Shown here: piece by piece, positions 11,749 through 24,500 of the stretch
Numbering within the stretch: position 1 is the first letter of the stretch
How the letters are laid out: the number at the start of each line of letters is the position of its first letter
Assembly: GCA_035041965.1 (NCBI GenBank)
Contig: JAPYMA010000287.1
Span: forward strand, 62,001-126,000
From: Anisakis pegreffii
Taxonomy: Eukaryota > Nematoda > Chromadorea > Rhabditida > Anisakidae
DNA: 64,000 nucleotides
Reading direction: 5' to 3'
The notes under the pieces: generated by a model
Database searches by the model: none
Told to the model about the DNA's origin: nothing
The model's input: only the letters and a program-made list of their open reading frames with translations
Position numbers and translations under genes: made by a program

Positions 11749-13216
11749 ATGGATATAGATAGCCGTATTAAAGCTTATCGCTTTGTTGCCTATTCGGCAG
11801 TTGCATTCTCTGTGGTGGCCGTACTTTCAGTATGTGTCACATTACCAGTCGTCTACAACTACGTCTACGAAATCCGTCGCCATATGCGCAGTGAAGTGGT
11901 CTTCTGCAAGGTGAGTCTGCTCTCTTATAAGTTTGAAGTTTGAATACAACTAATGAATTGTTTTTGGCATAAAATTCCCTGCGTTCCCCATCGAAAATTA
12001 TGCGGGGTGCATTTTGTACATCAATCGCCTACTGCTCAAACCGAAAATACGCTGCCCGGATTTTTATCAGTAATCTCAGATCAGATACTCATGAGCCCAG
12101 AGGAAATTCTAGGAGCGGCCGTTTGCCACAGTATCAATTCATTTCGTTTTACATCTTCAGCTAATGAAGCGCAGTCTTGTTGTTGCGAACGTACACACTG
12201 ATTATGTGTGATGACATCTCTGAGAATTCATTCCATTGATTGTTAAAAAATATGAATTAAAAAGTTTGATTTCTACTTGAATCGTTCCAAAAAAAATTGA
12301 ATCTCACTTACTTGATGATAACTGCAAATCGAGATGATTGATGTTTCATCGCTCGATTCACGACGGGGTTTCACTGTAGGTGAGCATTTCAGGGATCCGC
12401 ACAAGACATCTGGTCAGAAGTATACGATCTGAGAAACATTGCCACAGCACATAACCGTACTGCCCGTCAAGTTGGTGGAGGTTGTGAAGCTTGCTGTGTT
12501 CCTGGAGCTCCCGGTCCAGCTGGACCACGTGGTAAACCAGGAAAGCCCGGTAAGAATGGAGCTCCTGGACTTTTGGGCAAAGCAGGTCTTCAATCAGTGC
12601 AACCATGCGAGCCACAAACACCACCTCCATGCGCACCATGCCCAGCTGGAGCACCTGGACCACCAGGACCAGCAGGACCCGCAGGAGATGCCGGAGCAAA
12701 CGGTCAAAAAGGAAAAGATGGTTCGGCAGCACTCGCTGGGCCCGCCGGTCCCAAAGGAGCACCTGGACCAGCTGGTGCACCCGGAGCTCCAGGACCCGCT
12801 GGAGACGCTGGTGCTGCAGGACAGAGCTCTCCAGTACTTCCAGGAGAAGCTGGACCAGCCGGTAAGTGTGGCTTGATTCATATCAAGCAACGTATATCAT
12901 ACCGATTGATTTGGGAATGATTTCATGTGTATACTTTCTGCACCGGAAGGTATGATTGAATGCAAACATGGTTATTGCAGGAGACGCCGGAGCACCCGGA
13001 CCAGCCGGACCAGCCGGAAACCCAGGTGCGGATGGAGCTGCAGGTCCTGCAGGATCTGCAGGCAAGGCTGGTGCCGATGGAGCGGCAGGAGCGGACGGTC
13101 AGCCAGGTCAAGCAGGCCCAGCTGGTACACCAGGTACGCCTGGCGAGAAGGGTATCTGCCCCAAATATTGCGCTATCGATGGAGGAGTGTTCTTCGAGGA
13201 TGGATCACGCCGTTAA
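11749..13216 (+). CDS. Cuticle collagen B (three exons), Ala-rich paralogue of collagen A
   Basis: Secreted cuticle collagen. Exons are 11749-11910, 12393-12861 and 12981-13216, coding for 288 aa. Exon 1 (162 nt) and exon 3 (236 nt) are exactly as long as in collagen A and the intron phases are the same, so the two are clearly duplicates. The N-terminal box runs from [12 protein letters not shown] to [15 protein letters not shown], with RTAR at 76-79 as a furin/BLI-4-like site. CEACC then precedes Gly-X-Y blocks broken by PPPCAPC. The C-terminus is [20 protein letters not shown]. Unlike collagen A, the triple helix is built mostly from GPAGPAG, GDAGA and GADGAAG triplets. It is therefore Ala-rich and Pro-poor, which should change helix stability and packing (inference). 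The start is chosen to match collagen A. Confidence 0.96.
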
Positions 13217-13293
13217 ACAGACTGCAAAACTCTTTCAAGCAATATTTCGTATTGATCTTTTCCTGTTCACACTGCCCTTGCTGTATTTTTCTA

Positions 13294-13299
13294 AATAAA
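13294..13299 (+). terminator. Polyadenylation signal of collagen B
   Basis: AATAAA lies 78 bases after the stop codon at 13214-13216. Confidence 0.6.
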
Positions 13300-14562
13300 C
13301 CTTTGCACTTTCATTCGAATTTCACTTCAACATACACATATGGCATTGAAAGTCATGAAGTTTTTCCACACAGGTGAACATTTGCTATTCCTGACACATT
13401 TCTCATCGCCTCAAATGAGCAAATTAAACTGGCTCTTTATTCGAACTTGAGAAATATAAGGTACGAAATACAACTACAAAACCATTCTGCTGTTATTGGC
13501 GAAATAACGATATTCTTGTTTGCGGAAAAGCCTTTTTTGTTTTGCAAATAGAATGCAATCAATTTGTCTGCAGTGTTTCTTTGTGATGCGTCTCGTATAT
13601 TGTTCACCATATACCCAGTAGTTTTAAGCCAAAAACATTGGTGCAAAATCGAATAATTGAATTAAATTCATTTAAAAACTAAACTGACTATGAGCTTCAA
13701 CTGAAAATCTCAAGGAGCAGTTGAATACTGTGCAGTAAACGGCATTGCAAAAAAACAGCCAACAGTTGACGACATTTAGTTGAATGGACCATTCAATATT
13801 ATGGGTTTGATGGCTTGCGATAACATTAGGCAAAAACAATGTAACTTGCTAACGAGGCAATCAACAACATTCTTTTAATGTCGTAGTAATGAAATAAAGA
13901 ATGAACACAGTAAAGTGCCAATTTTCGCTCGCCAACTAAACTTGAGTCATTTAATTGCAAATTGAGTAATTTAATTGCAAAATTGAAATTATCAGTTGAA
14001 TCTCAGTTTGTCGGTTGATGTGTGCTTATATATGTATACATGTGCTTCATTTGTGTACAAGAATCAGTATGACCACCAACGAAACATTTGATCCGAGGCG
14101 TTGTTCGATTGGATTTTCAGGCACTGTTTCATATCCTTCAGCAATGCTACAGCACACTTTAGCTGTATGTGCACGGTGCATGGAACTTGTGAATTGCGTT
14201 ATTCCGCTTATATGCACCTTTGGCAGTTAGTTTAATTGCGTTTGTTCCGAAATTTTTAGAGCTATGGTTCATGGCACTTCCATTGTAAAAATGCATTTCA
14301 GTCATTTGAGCTTAATGTTGCGTAACCTTTAATGCTACACTGCTTAAATGCACTTAATGACATATCATAAAATCTTGTTAATAATGATGGGTTTGATATT
14401 TCGATGATTAACGGTTGTTACTGCCCACATCATCACAAACTGACTGAATGCGTGGTCTATTTCCGAGAAGTGGCATTCTGAGCTCTTTTTCGGATTGATT
14501 TGCTTTCTGTTCGTGTTCAATTGCCATTTAAGACACATTTAACACAAATAACACAGCGAACC

Positions 14563-14611
14563 TGCATCTAAGCCTCATGATATTCCTTGAATATCATGAG
14601 GCTTAGATGCA
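14563..14611. repeat. Perfect 23-bp inverted repeat with a 3-nt loop
   Basis: The arm at 14563-14585 (beginning TGCATCTAAGCCTCATG) is exactly complementary to 14589-14611, separated by CTT. It would form a perfect 23-bp hairpin. No gene overlaps it. Confidence 0.95.
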
Positions 14612-17600
14612 AATGTATCAGAATTGAATGAAGATTCAGCTGATGTTGAGAATGCATTCGGTTACTCTGTTTTCATTTAATTAATTCATCGACTTACGAT
14701 GAACAAACCAAAACGGAACTGTTTATTTCCAACATAAAATGATTCATAGAATTCATATTGTAAATTTTCGTCGCGCAATTCATACGTTCCCTGATTCATT
14801 TTGGTGTGGAACATGTGACAACAGTTGATCAATAACATTATTTTCGATATCACTGGTGTTATGTGTGAAAATTTTCAACCAATACTGCACGTAACGATGG
14901 TGGATGGGATAATTGAGTGAACAAAAATAATTTCCTCACCGTTATGTTGGAAAATGGTGAATGAATAATGAGAGAAATGGTAATGAGAAAATTAATGGAA
15001 CGAAATTTACAAAGGGCAAATGGATAATGTCAAAGAGATTCTAAATGAAATTCACTAAAATGAAGTGTTGAAAATGAAGACGCATTTGATTGTGACGTTA
15101 TGGAAATGTTAGCGAAGCTAGCCATAAATTACGTTTCGAGTGTGTCCTATTTCATCGAGCATCTAAGCATCCACTCAACTGGCTTTTCACACATGCGTTC
15201 GCTGTCCTGAAGATATGATTTCATATTATAACTCTGTATATGATTGCTTTTAAACGTTTATTCATACATGCCCACAGAAAATGCAAATTTGAATGGAGAG
15301 TTGTAAAGTCGGTTCAAAAGCTGAATTTTATCTCATGCAAATTGAAACCTAGCGATAAACCCTCTTAACTGATTGATTGTTGTTTAGTGATCAATAACTA
15401 ATAATTTCTTTAATTTCAGCTCAACTGATTCCAACAACGTGTTTTTTGAGAGCAACGAATCATTGCCGTATGCAAATTCAGTCATGCATTCAAAAGACAT
15501 GTTGCATTCATAATTATACGTTTTCATGTCTGGTTGAGCACTAAAAACAGAAACGAGTAACGGCACCTCGTTGGAAAACTGTACCTAGAAAACTCTTTCA
15601 TTGTGAGAGATAATCAATTCGAGGAAATAGTTTGATAACGAAAACTAAACGATATCTTGAATGGAAGTTTTGATCAGTGGCACTCAAAAAAAGATCAGCA
15701 GTTGACTTTGTTCGCAAACTTTCCCGTTTTATCGCACATCGCTCCACAATTCAGTCCCTTATCTTGCCTATGGTACTGTTCATGAGTAGAATGTTTCGTT
15801 GAGTGAATTCTCTGTTCTGAAGCTATTCAGCTAAACGCGCTGCTTGTAACAATTCATCGCTAAATTTGTTATGAGATATGTGAACAAAAATAAAAACACT
15901 CCCATTAATCTATTCAAGCCTGAGAAACGCAATAACATAATTTTCGAACACACCATCATCGTACGATTACACGCTCGTCAGGTTGCTCTCTTGAAAACAA
16001 TTCAAGAACTTCCCTGAATGTTTCTGTCACATGCCATTGACACGCATCCATTCCGTCTGCTTTTGTTGCTTTCCAATAGAGCGCAATCTTTTCGCATTAG
16101 TGAGCAGCAAAAAGTTGCATAAAATTGGGCCGATAGTTACAGTTGGGCCATTGGGCTTATTCAAAAACAATCCCATGTGGTCGCGTACTTAGTGATTGAG
16201 TTTGATGCATGAAGTGCTTGTGACGATTTCAATTTCAGCGGCATTGATGCACCACTTTGCTTTCAGCAAAACTTTCGCTCGCGAACAGAAGTCGAAACTA
16301 CTACGTACTAATTACCGGTTGTAATTCTATCCATGAGCTGTCACGGCGAACGTTCGGCCTGCGCTGAGTGTTGATTGCGTTGAATTTGCACTCATTGTCA
16401 GTTCTTCAGCGCATGTAATGCGAAATTGCTTTTTATTTGCCAATCCATTCTTCGGCGAGTGAAGCTCAAAACAGAGTGTCGCACCAATGCCATTAATATT
16501 ACCGAGCCTCAGCCAAACTACGATATCGCTTGTATTGTCTGCTTACGTTACACTGATTTCAATTACAGTATTGATTACAGTGGTGATCTATAATAGTCGC
16601 ATTTGCATTCATTGTCTAAACTGAGCGTCCATGATAACTTATTCCAGCAATATTCTTTATACGGCTCCACAAAAAAAAACTCAAAATTGTTTCCAATCAA
16701 AAACTTTAATCTATATTCTGCTTCAAATGCAATTGCTGGTTGTTCATTAAAGAGGGCTTAATCACCTCTCACTGAATAAACTGTTGGTAGATATGCCGAG
16801 AAGTTGCATTAGAACCGAACGCATCATTATATATGCCATACATGAGTGTGATGCAATGATTACCCCTGGTCTTTTTCATAATTAAATTATTCATTTGATG
16901 GCTTAAGAGCAAATATTTTGAACGATGTAACGAAGTGAACAATACAAAATGTTCATTCACGTCAGATCAGAATCAATGCAAATCATGTATTCCACTGCTG
17001 AATTTTTGTTTTTGCTATCATATGACTATAAGGTTGAGTATTACGTCAATCTTAAGCTTATTTTACGTTCAAGGATGAGTCGCGCCCACAACAGATGTCT
17101 TATGATTGTAGTTGGCCGTTTCAGCTGTCGATCAGCACCGCATAGCAATTCAATTGTGCAGACCGCAGCTGAAAGACTTTCCTGTTGACTTCCCTGCTCA
17201 GAGACTTCCTGATAGTTCGAAACAATTCAAAAAATTCAATTCAATACTTCAGTTTCATTCATGTTTTTAAAGTTTAAAGCATATTCTTCGACGAGGTCAC
17301 CATTCCGTCTAGGTATTTAACTAATGCGCGTATCGAAGATGCACTCGAATTGATTTGTATCAGCACGAGTTAATCAGTCAATACGAAATTTATTGTTCCC
17401 AACGAGATCGTGTGAAATCAATTGAAACTGCCCACAGGTCAATGTGTTTCTTGCTATGCAAATCTAGAAATATTCCATTGATTCTGTTCAGGCTAACTGG
17501 ATTGCTTCGATGTAATGCGGACACAATTGTCGACATTTGTCGGCACTAATCAACCGTTAAATTTTCATGAAGTATGTATTTCATGCATTTATCAAAACAA

Positions 17601-17866
17601 CGCCAACAACTGCTTGTACTACATTGAAAATTTAATATTAATTTCTTCAAAACCTGCGAGCGTCTGACAATCAGTAACGCTGTCATTGCATTGCACGATA
17701 AATTCGAATAAATCATTGGTGTGATGTTGAATTCATTGGTGCCCAGTTGCTGTTTGGACAGTGAAATCATTGTTGATTGAAGTGAAGTTTGGATGTGGAG
17801 TGTAAAAGCCTGAAGAAGAGAAGAGGGATGCGCATAGTCTACGATATCACTTGAGTTGTGCTTACC

Positions 17867-17913
17867 TTTATCAGATTTCCTGAAAATTTATCAGATTTCC
17901 TGAAAATTTATCA
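17867..17913. repeat. 20-bp tandem repeat, 2.3 copies
   Basis: The unit TTTATCAGATTTCCTGAAAA occurs at 17867-17886 and 17887-17906, followed by TTTATCA. Confidence 0.9.
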
Positions 17914-19284
17914 CTAAGCGCATACCTCATATGATGCGTGCCTAATATGAGATTGAAATCTTTGAGCGAGTTTATGATGAGTGCACGTTTGCAAGAATGA
18001 TACAGCCCAACGTATATATATTGCTGTGCAGGTGAGTTTCCTGATTGAACGATTTAATTTTATGGCAAGATTTGTTGACGATGTGATTTGATTGATTGCT
18101 GAGTTTTGATCGAGATCTGAGGAGCAAAGGGCATCAATCTTGTTGACTAAATCTTGACTGAGATAATATGACGCTAAGGTTCACCGCAATGTTTTCGTTA
18201 TTTTTCAACACCGACTTCCTCTTCAAACTTAATCACATTTGATATTCATTCTGCAAAAACACTCCAAAAACGCAATCTAGCGTAAGTGCAGCTCAGTGAT
18301 GCAAACGAATATCACATGCTTGAAAGTTCGCAGAATTCACTGTCCGCTTCTCAAAAGGACCCGAGACTCAGAATCTCTTATTCTCGTTGCTCTTGCATAG
18401 AGCAAGATATATTTCACCATAATCTTCTAACGTTCGGCTCGATTTGATCGTTTCCCCGTTTTCAATATTGCTGTGCCTGAATTTATTTTGCTCAATACCA
18501 CAGGTCACATCACTATCACTGATGGGGAGTTTCCGCGGAAATACATTCCCCTTTCACTGATCACAGTCGCTGGCGATATTTTTCAGCTCCTTGTGTTTAA
18601 TTCCGAGCTCTACGGTCACTGACTCCGGCCTGCTTATTAACTGCCGGCACCCATGATCACGAATCGAAAAAAAACTCTTACTCGCATTCTGCTGATATGT
18701 TTCATAGTTTCAATGTGTGAGAAGGTGGAATCACATTAACTGTGATATGACACAAGTGTTGGTGAATAGCATTTGAATAAAGCGACCAAGTATTATGCGG
18801 GTGTACCATAAACTAATTGCTGCGAATCGTCCATTAAATAAAATAACGTCACGTGCGAGTTCGTTCTAGCTTGACGAAGATATTCATCAAGCAAAATGAC
18901 GATCTCCAGCGGAGCAGGAATAGCAGTGAACGGATTGAGATCGATGATAGATATCCTTGAATTTCATGTTATTACACTTGTCCTCAGTGTTTACGACTCA
19001 GTATTGCTGATTGGAGAAGTACAATGGATTGATGAGATCTACGAGAAATTTATTGTGGTCATGTGAAGAGAAAATATCGAATTTGTTACGCTCTAGATAT
19101 CGTAATGAGTGTATTCATTCGAAGGAACGTATTCAAAAACAAATGAAAACGCAAAATGTGTCAGATTCTAGGCGAGTCACTGTTATTTGATTGATTACGA
19201 CGGCGAATGCTTGAATTATTGTATCATATCATCAATAATGCATTATCAATGAGAGAAAAAATTTTTCCACTCAGCGTATTTACG

Positions 19285-19356
19285 TATCACTTTTTCCATT
19301 TACTATCCATATCACTTTTTCCATTCACTATCCATATCCTTTTTTCCATTCACTTT
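19285..19356. repeat. 25-bp pyrimidine-rich tandem repeat, nearly 3 copies
   Basis: Units start at 19285, 19310 and 19335, each beginning TATC(A)C followed by TTTTTCCATT and ACTATCCA, with small differences. Confidence 0.85.
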
Positions 19357-21594
19357 AATTACATACTTTGTATTCATTTCATTTTCTTACGTCCACATTG
19401 CTCGACCTCCTTACTAGCCACTACCCTATCACTATAAATATCTTCATTGTAAGAAAAGTCTGAATATATTTGTTTACTCGCTATCGAATCGCCTTAGGTG
19501 TAAGAATTCGCAAATTAATCAAAATGCTCTCATCATAGCACAGTTCTTATCCGAGACGAAAATAATTTTGCGGCTGAAGAGCAACTCATTGAAAGTTCAC
19601 GAAGGAATTGGTTCAGTGTGGTGTTTGGGGTTAGAGCGGTATCTGAAGATGTCAACTTATCGCAAACATGCAGACAACAGTCGAGAAAACCAGCTAGCTA
19701 CGCTTCGAACAAATTTCATGCGAACTGTTCAGCGTGAAATCACGCAAGAAGCAACGAAACATCGCGCTCAAAAGAAATTTCCTAATGTGCACACAGCTAT
19801 TTTTCGCGAATATCTGTACCCTTGTCTGCTTAACTTTTTCCCATTTGCAACTTATTGGTGATCAAATTTTCATGAATTACAGATTACATTCGACATTTTT
19901 AAGTTGGAGTTCAGCAATGATCGTATTATTAACATGGTAATAGCATGGCACTTTATTAGATTTATAGAGCGGCAAGCGTTGTTCTTTACGATCAGGAGCC
20001 GTTAGCTGCTACCCATTACTTTTGAAGTAGCCGATTCCCAAATGTGTACTTTGCTGCCAGACATACTCGGTTGGTGAACTAGTGGCCATGACACCCAATT
20101 CAAATTTGCGGAGTGCATGCTGATCGACTCGTTACACCCATAGTTTCTTTACTCGTGTTTTTTGATGCTTTCGTAAATTGAGCGGTGAACAAATCATGGA
20201 AGAGCACGCGCGATGGTATTCATCGAGGAGAATTCGTGTCTCGAAATGATTTCCTCTTAATAAGTGAGGATATTGAATGGGAAATGAAAATGACTAAGTT
20301 CTAGTACTGTCGATCTAAATTGGATTTTCTATACAATTGTTAAGTAGGATGAATGCTTTCAAAAATTCAGCTTCCTAATATGTATTAGATTTGTTAGCCG
20401 ATCGCAAATTAATTTGATTCATTCCTTAGTTCCGTTCATCAATTCAATTAACGACAGAATTTGTCGAACAAATAGATGCTGATTGTGAGATTCAAAATTC
20501 GAATAAATTCGACTGAAAACTGCGATTCGAAATTTGCTCAAACCAATTGTGATTAGTGAAATGAGTGAATTCGACGAATTAATGAAAACTGAGAGCGAAT
20601 TAATTTCAATGTTTCAAGCCTGACTGCTCCGAAAATGGTTCATTAATTTTTATTCGTTAAGATAGTGAATCGTTTATCCTCGACGAAGGCAATAAGTACT
20701 CGAATTAATGCACTTGTACCTTGTCAACGAATCAAGACTCGATGTTTCCAAGCGTTCCTAGAATGCTTTGAAGTATTGCTGCAAATCATCTTCTCTTTTA
20801 TTGTGTATCTGCAACGATTCATTAAATTGAAGTCAGTCCAAACGTGCAACGGTTTAAATTCTCTTCTGAATTCAAAGGATACTGTGTGTTCTAACACAAA
20901 TTCATTCGAATCACGTTTGATAAGTCATCAGCAGATGACTGTATTCTATGCGTGTGTGAACGTCTAAAAACAGACATTACGACTACTCTCTCACTGGAGT
21001 GAATTCCCTCACTGTAAATTTCCTCAGAAGACTGCATTATGAAGTTTTGCTGCGAAATGCAACAGTTTTTTAACTTTATTTATTTCTGTCTTATCGCTAT
21101 TCTACCTTATTCATTGAAGAATTGTTCTATCTTCCGTTCACAATTCTTTTCTTCTGTCCCTCATTCGCTTTCATGTGCATAAACAATATTTTTTGATGGA
21201 TTTCCTACGGCAATTTGGAACTTGAATAATATATTTAGGGATATTTTTTCGTTCTTTTTATTTCCGAAAGTGTCCTATCATTCGAATTGAGATCACACCA
21301 TCATACGTTCTCTTCCTCTTTCGTCATTCAATTCAGGAAGCTTTACTTGTTTTTCGTTTGGATGAACTGCAAAAAGTTTTCGGAATCCACGAAATGTGTG
21401 TTCAAGCATGAAAGAGCTCAAAAAACCGAGTTTCTCACATCAGTAATGGTAGCGATTAGTGATCCAACGTTAAAATCGCTGATTTCTTGCGTGCTCCACG
21501 TTGCGCGAGCGGTAAACGGCGAACGATAGAGCGTAACAGTTGGTGCATCTTCATTCGTTCATTTCAGTTGGCAATCAGTAAAAGAACGATCGAA

Positions 21595-24500
21595 ATGTCA
21601 ACTTTCAGCACCATGTACGTTTCAAGACATCATTTGGAACAATTTTATGCTAAAGTTTGATTTGTTGAAGACAGTGAATAGTCCTAAACTAGTTAATAGT
21701 CTTAAACTAGTTAATAGTCCTGAACAGAATAGTGCTAAAATAGGTGAAACTTCACAATTTGAAGGTTTAGCACTATGCAGCTAGATTCTATTTATATCCC
21801 ATAGAGATGAGAATTAATGATGAATAAGAGTTAAGAGTATTCATTTGAATTCGATTTAAATGACAAATTTCTTTGCTCGTTGGCAAACAACAACTACACG
21901 TTCGCTGAACTCCACGTTTTCTCAGTAACAAAAGGTTTTTAATGAACTTTATGGGCGGTGAAGGGAAGTAGTTTGATGAAGTGATTGGTTAATTCTTGTA
22001 AATACATCCACATTGTTGTAAAGAGCTAAATCAGTATACAGAATGGCCCTATGATAGCGTTGTCGGATGAAAAACATGAGCAATGTGCTCTTAAAAACTG
22101 ATGAGCCGAAGATATCAGGGCAGCAACCATTTGCTTTCATGACTTTCACCCTGAACAATAATATAGTGGCCACAGAGATGAAGGGTTACTCTCCCAGCGT
22201 AACTTTTTTCGATGCGGAAGAACCCTTCATCAGTTTCTATCAACTTGGCATTCATATTCCCATACGAATGGATGACCATTTATGCTGTGAGTTACGCCAA
22301 ACAAGTAATGTTTTAGTCGTTTTATAGCATTCAGCATCAAGCCGTAGGTCAGTGAAAGTGTTCGTCGGTCGAATTTTCGAGTGAGAGACTGACTTTACAA
22401 TTGCAACAAGTTGTTGTGCTTAGAACGATTAACTCAGCAAAGAGAAACTTTTCATTCCGCTAAGAATCTGATAACAATTGCAGTTGTCACGGGCCTTGGT
22501 ATGCATTTGATGAATATGAGAAGAATTTGGTGCGGAGGTCGTGGAGCTGTATTGAACAGGATAGCCAAGAAATATCGTGCAGCATCTATACGATGATTTT
22601 CAATCAGGTTGCCGTAGTTTCATTTTGTATCCTCATTAGTGCACTACAATACTCTTATGATGCGAGCATTCTCCCAGATATATTTCAGCTGCTGTTCTGA
22701 CTATGTTTTTCTGAACTTTACAACTCAATCAACAAACAGATATGTTCACATTAGTTTCTCTAATTTATCGCATTCAGCGTCCGTTGAAAGCTCTTAAATA
22801 GAGCAGATATCCGTGAAGAATTCATTCTGCTCTCTGGAATATTCATCGCCTGGTGTTCCATCTGCTCGTTTAGTTCAAAGAACTGTTTTTTCTCAGTTAA
22901 AGTAATAGTTTTTTGCATACGACATTTTTCGGCTTCCAACTATTGCCTCCTTCTGAAACTCATCTCATTGCGCATTCATTGCGATTTGGTGTGTTTCCGT
23001 CCAAAAAAGTTGTTTAATTCATATTGAAAAAGGAACGAACACACTTTTACTGATCAACAATTACATTTTTCCTTGTTTACTTTGCCTAGGCAAATGTAAA
23101 TGCACCGAAACAATAGTACAACCTACTACTGTAAGCAACTGGTCTGCACAATGAAAATTGAATGGGACTGAATTGGTATTTGATAACCTCATACTTATAC
23201 AATACAAATTTGGTATTCTCAAACGGAAACCAAATATCCTTGCATGAAAGTCGAAAATTCATAATTAAATTAATCCAACACTGCATATTTTGACTGGACA
23301 CCATCGCTTGTGAGAGGGAGCAGATCATTATGCAACACTTGAAACACTGTAGAAGTGCATTTAATCGAGGCATTACTGCAATGGTCCGAGGCACTGTCCA
23401 GAGGGCTCCATTCTGGTAACTGTCTGAAGAGCATTAGTCCTTGCGAGCAATCGTGCGGCTGTGGGCAGTCACCCGGACGGCGTTTGCGTTGGAAAGAATT
23501 TCGGCACACACAGGCCAAGTAGTATGCGACAAAAATAGGCTAAACGTTTCCTCCGGCTGCTGTCTAATAAATGACCGGAATCTGGTCAACGCTCCACCTA
23601 GTCGAAAAGAATTTGAGATATGTATGCAATTCTGAGATGTGATGATGTGTCCTGATGAGTGTTCACTGCAACATATGTGTGGCAAGATATAAAATCATGA
23701 AAATTTCAGTGTCCCGAGACGCGACAGCTATTCCCATTTATGAGATTGCCAACGAAGGATTCCGACAAAAAAAGTAATGAATTCATATTTCAAGCGCTTC
23801 GATTCATTCAGGTAAATCAAAGTCCAATGTAGATTCAATTCAATTTACATCAGCTTTTTTTCTTTCGACTTAAAATAAATCAAGTGAAATTAAGAAATTA
23901 AATAAATAAATTAAGCGCTCTAGGTTGAGCCAATTTTCAGTTGTATCGCATACGAACTTAATATACGACTTTATAAGGCATGCAAATTGGATTAACCAAG
24001 TGCCGTCACATAGAAATATTTTTCACGAAAAGACTCTTTTGCCACAATTCGACTGATATTACTCTAATAGATTTGTTCGGAATATGGCACATAGAATCAA
24101 TAAACAGATTTTTGATTACTCTCGACGAGACCACCGACGATAGATAAACAATAGATGATGTATAAGCAGAATGTGTACAGTCTTTCTTGACGGATCAAGG
24201 AAGGTGTAGTAATAGAAGAATCAAGAATGTTTCCTTGATGTTACTTGATGTTACAGGTGCTTGAATCAGCAGTGCGAAGCATAGACGACTTAACTGCTTT
24301 GGATCCAGTCCTTGATAATTTAGGCCGTCGACACGGCAAACTTCAATCAAATGTCGGTTTCAAAGCTTGTTATTGGTTAGTTCAGTTGATAATCTTCCAG
24401 CAATGATAATGGCAGTAATGAAGTAATCAGAACGACAAAACGAATTAAATAACAAAAACACTAGCCGCAACAACAAAACCACTCACAATGATAATGAAAC

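Larger units (their letters stand above)
13300..21594. other. Intergenic, 8.3 kb, no convincing gene
   Basis: It holds short tandem repeats (17867, 19285), a strong hairpin (14563-14611) and many chance-length open frames. Two longer stop-free stretches without a start codon (about 16330-16545 minus and 18431-18622 plus) are slightly GC-richer but match no family I know. It lies upstream of the globin gene and may hold its regulatory sequence. Confidence 0.4.

Noticed and set aside
12358..12876. Long open frames in other phases and on the other strand of the collagen exons
   Set aside because: Repetitive Gly-X-Y coding sequence produces long shadow frames. Only one phase gives Gly every third residue.
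16330..16545. Stop-free minus-strand stretch with protein-like composition
   Set aside because: No start codon, no convincing splice sites and no known motif; stretches of this length are expected dozens of times by chance.
18431..18622. Stop-free plus-strand stretch (63 codons) in a GC-richer block
   Set aside because: It reads like protein but has no Met, no clear acceptor and no family match, so it is not annotated.
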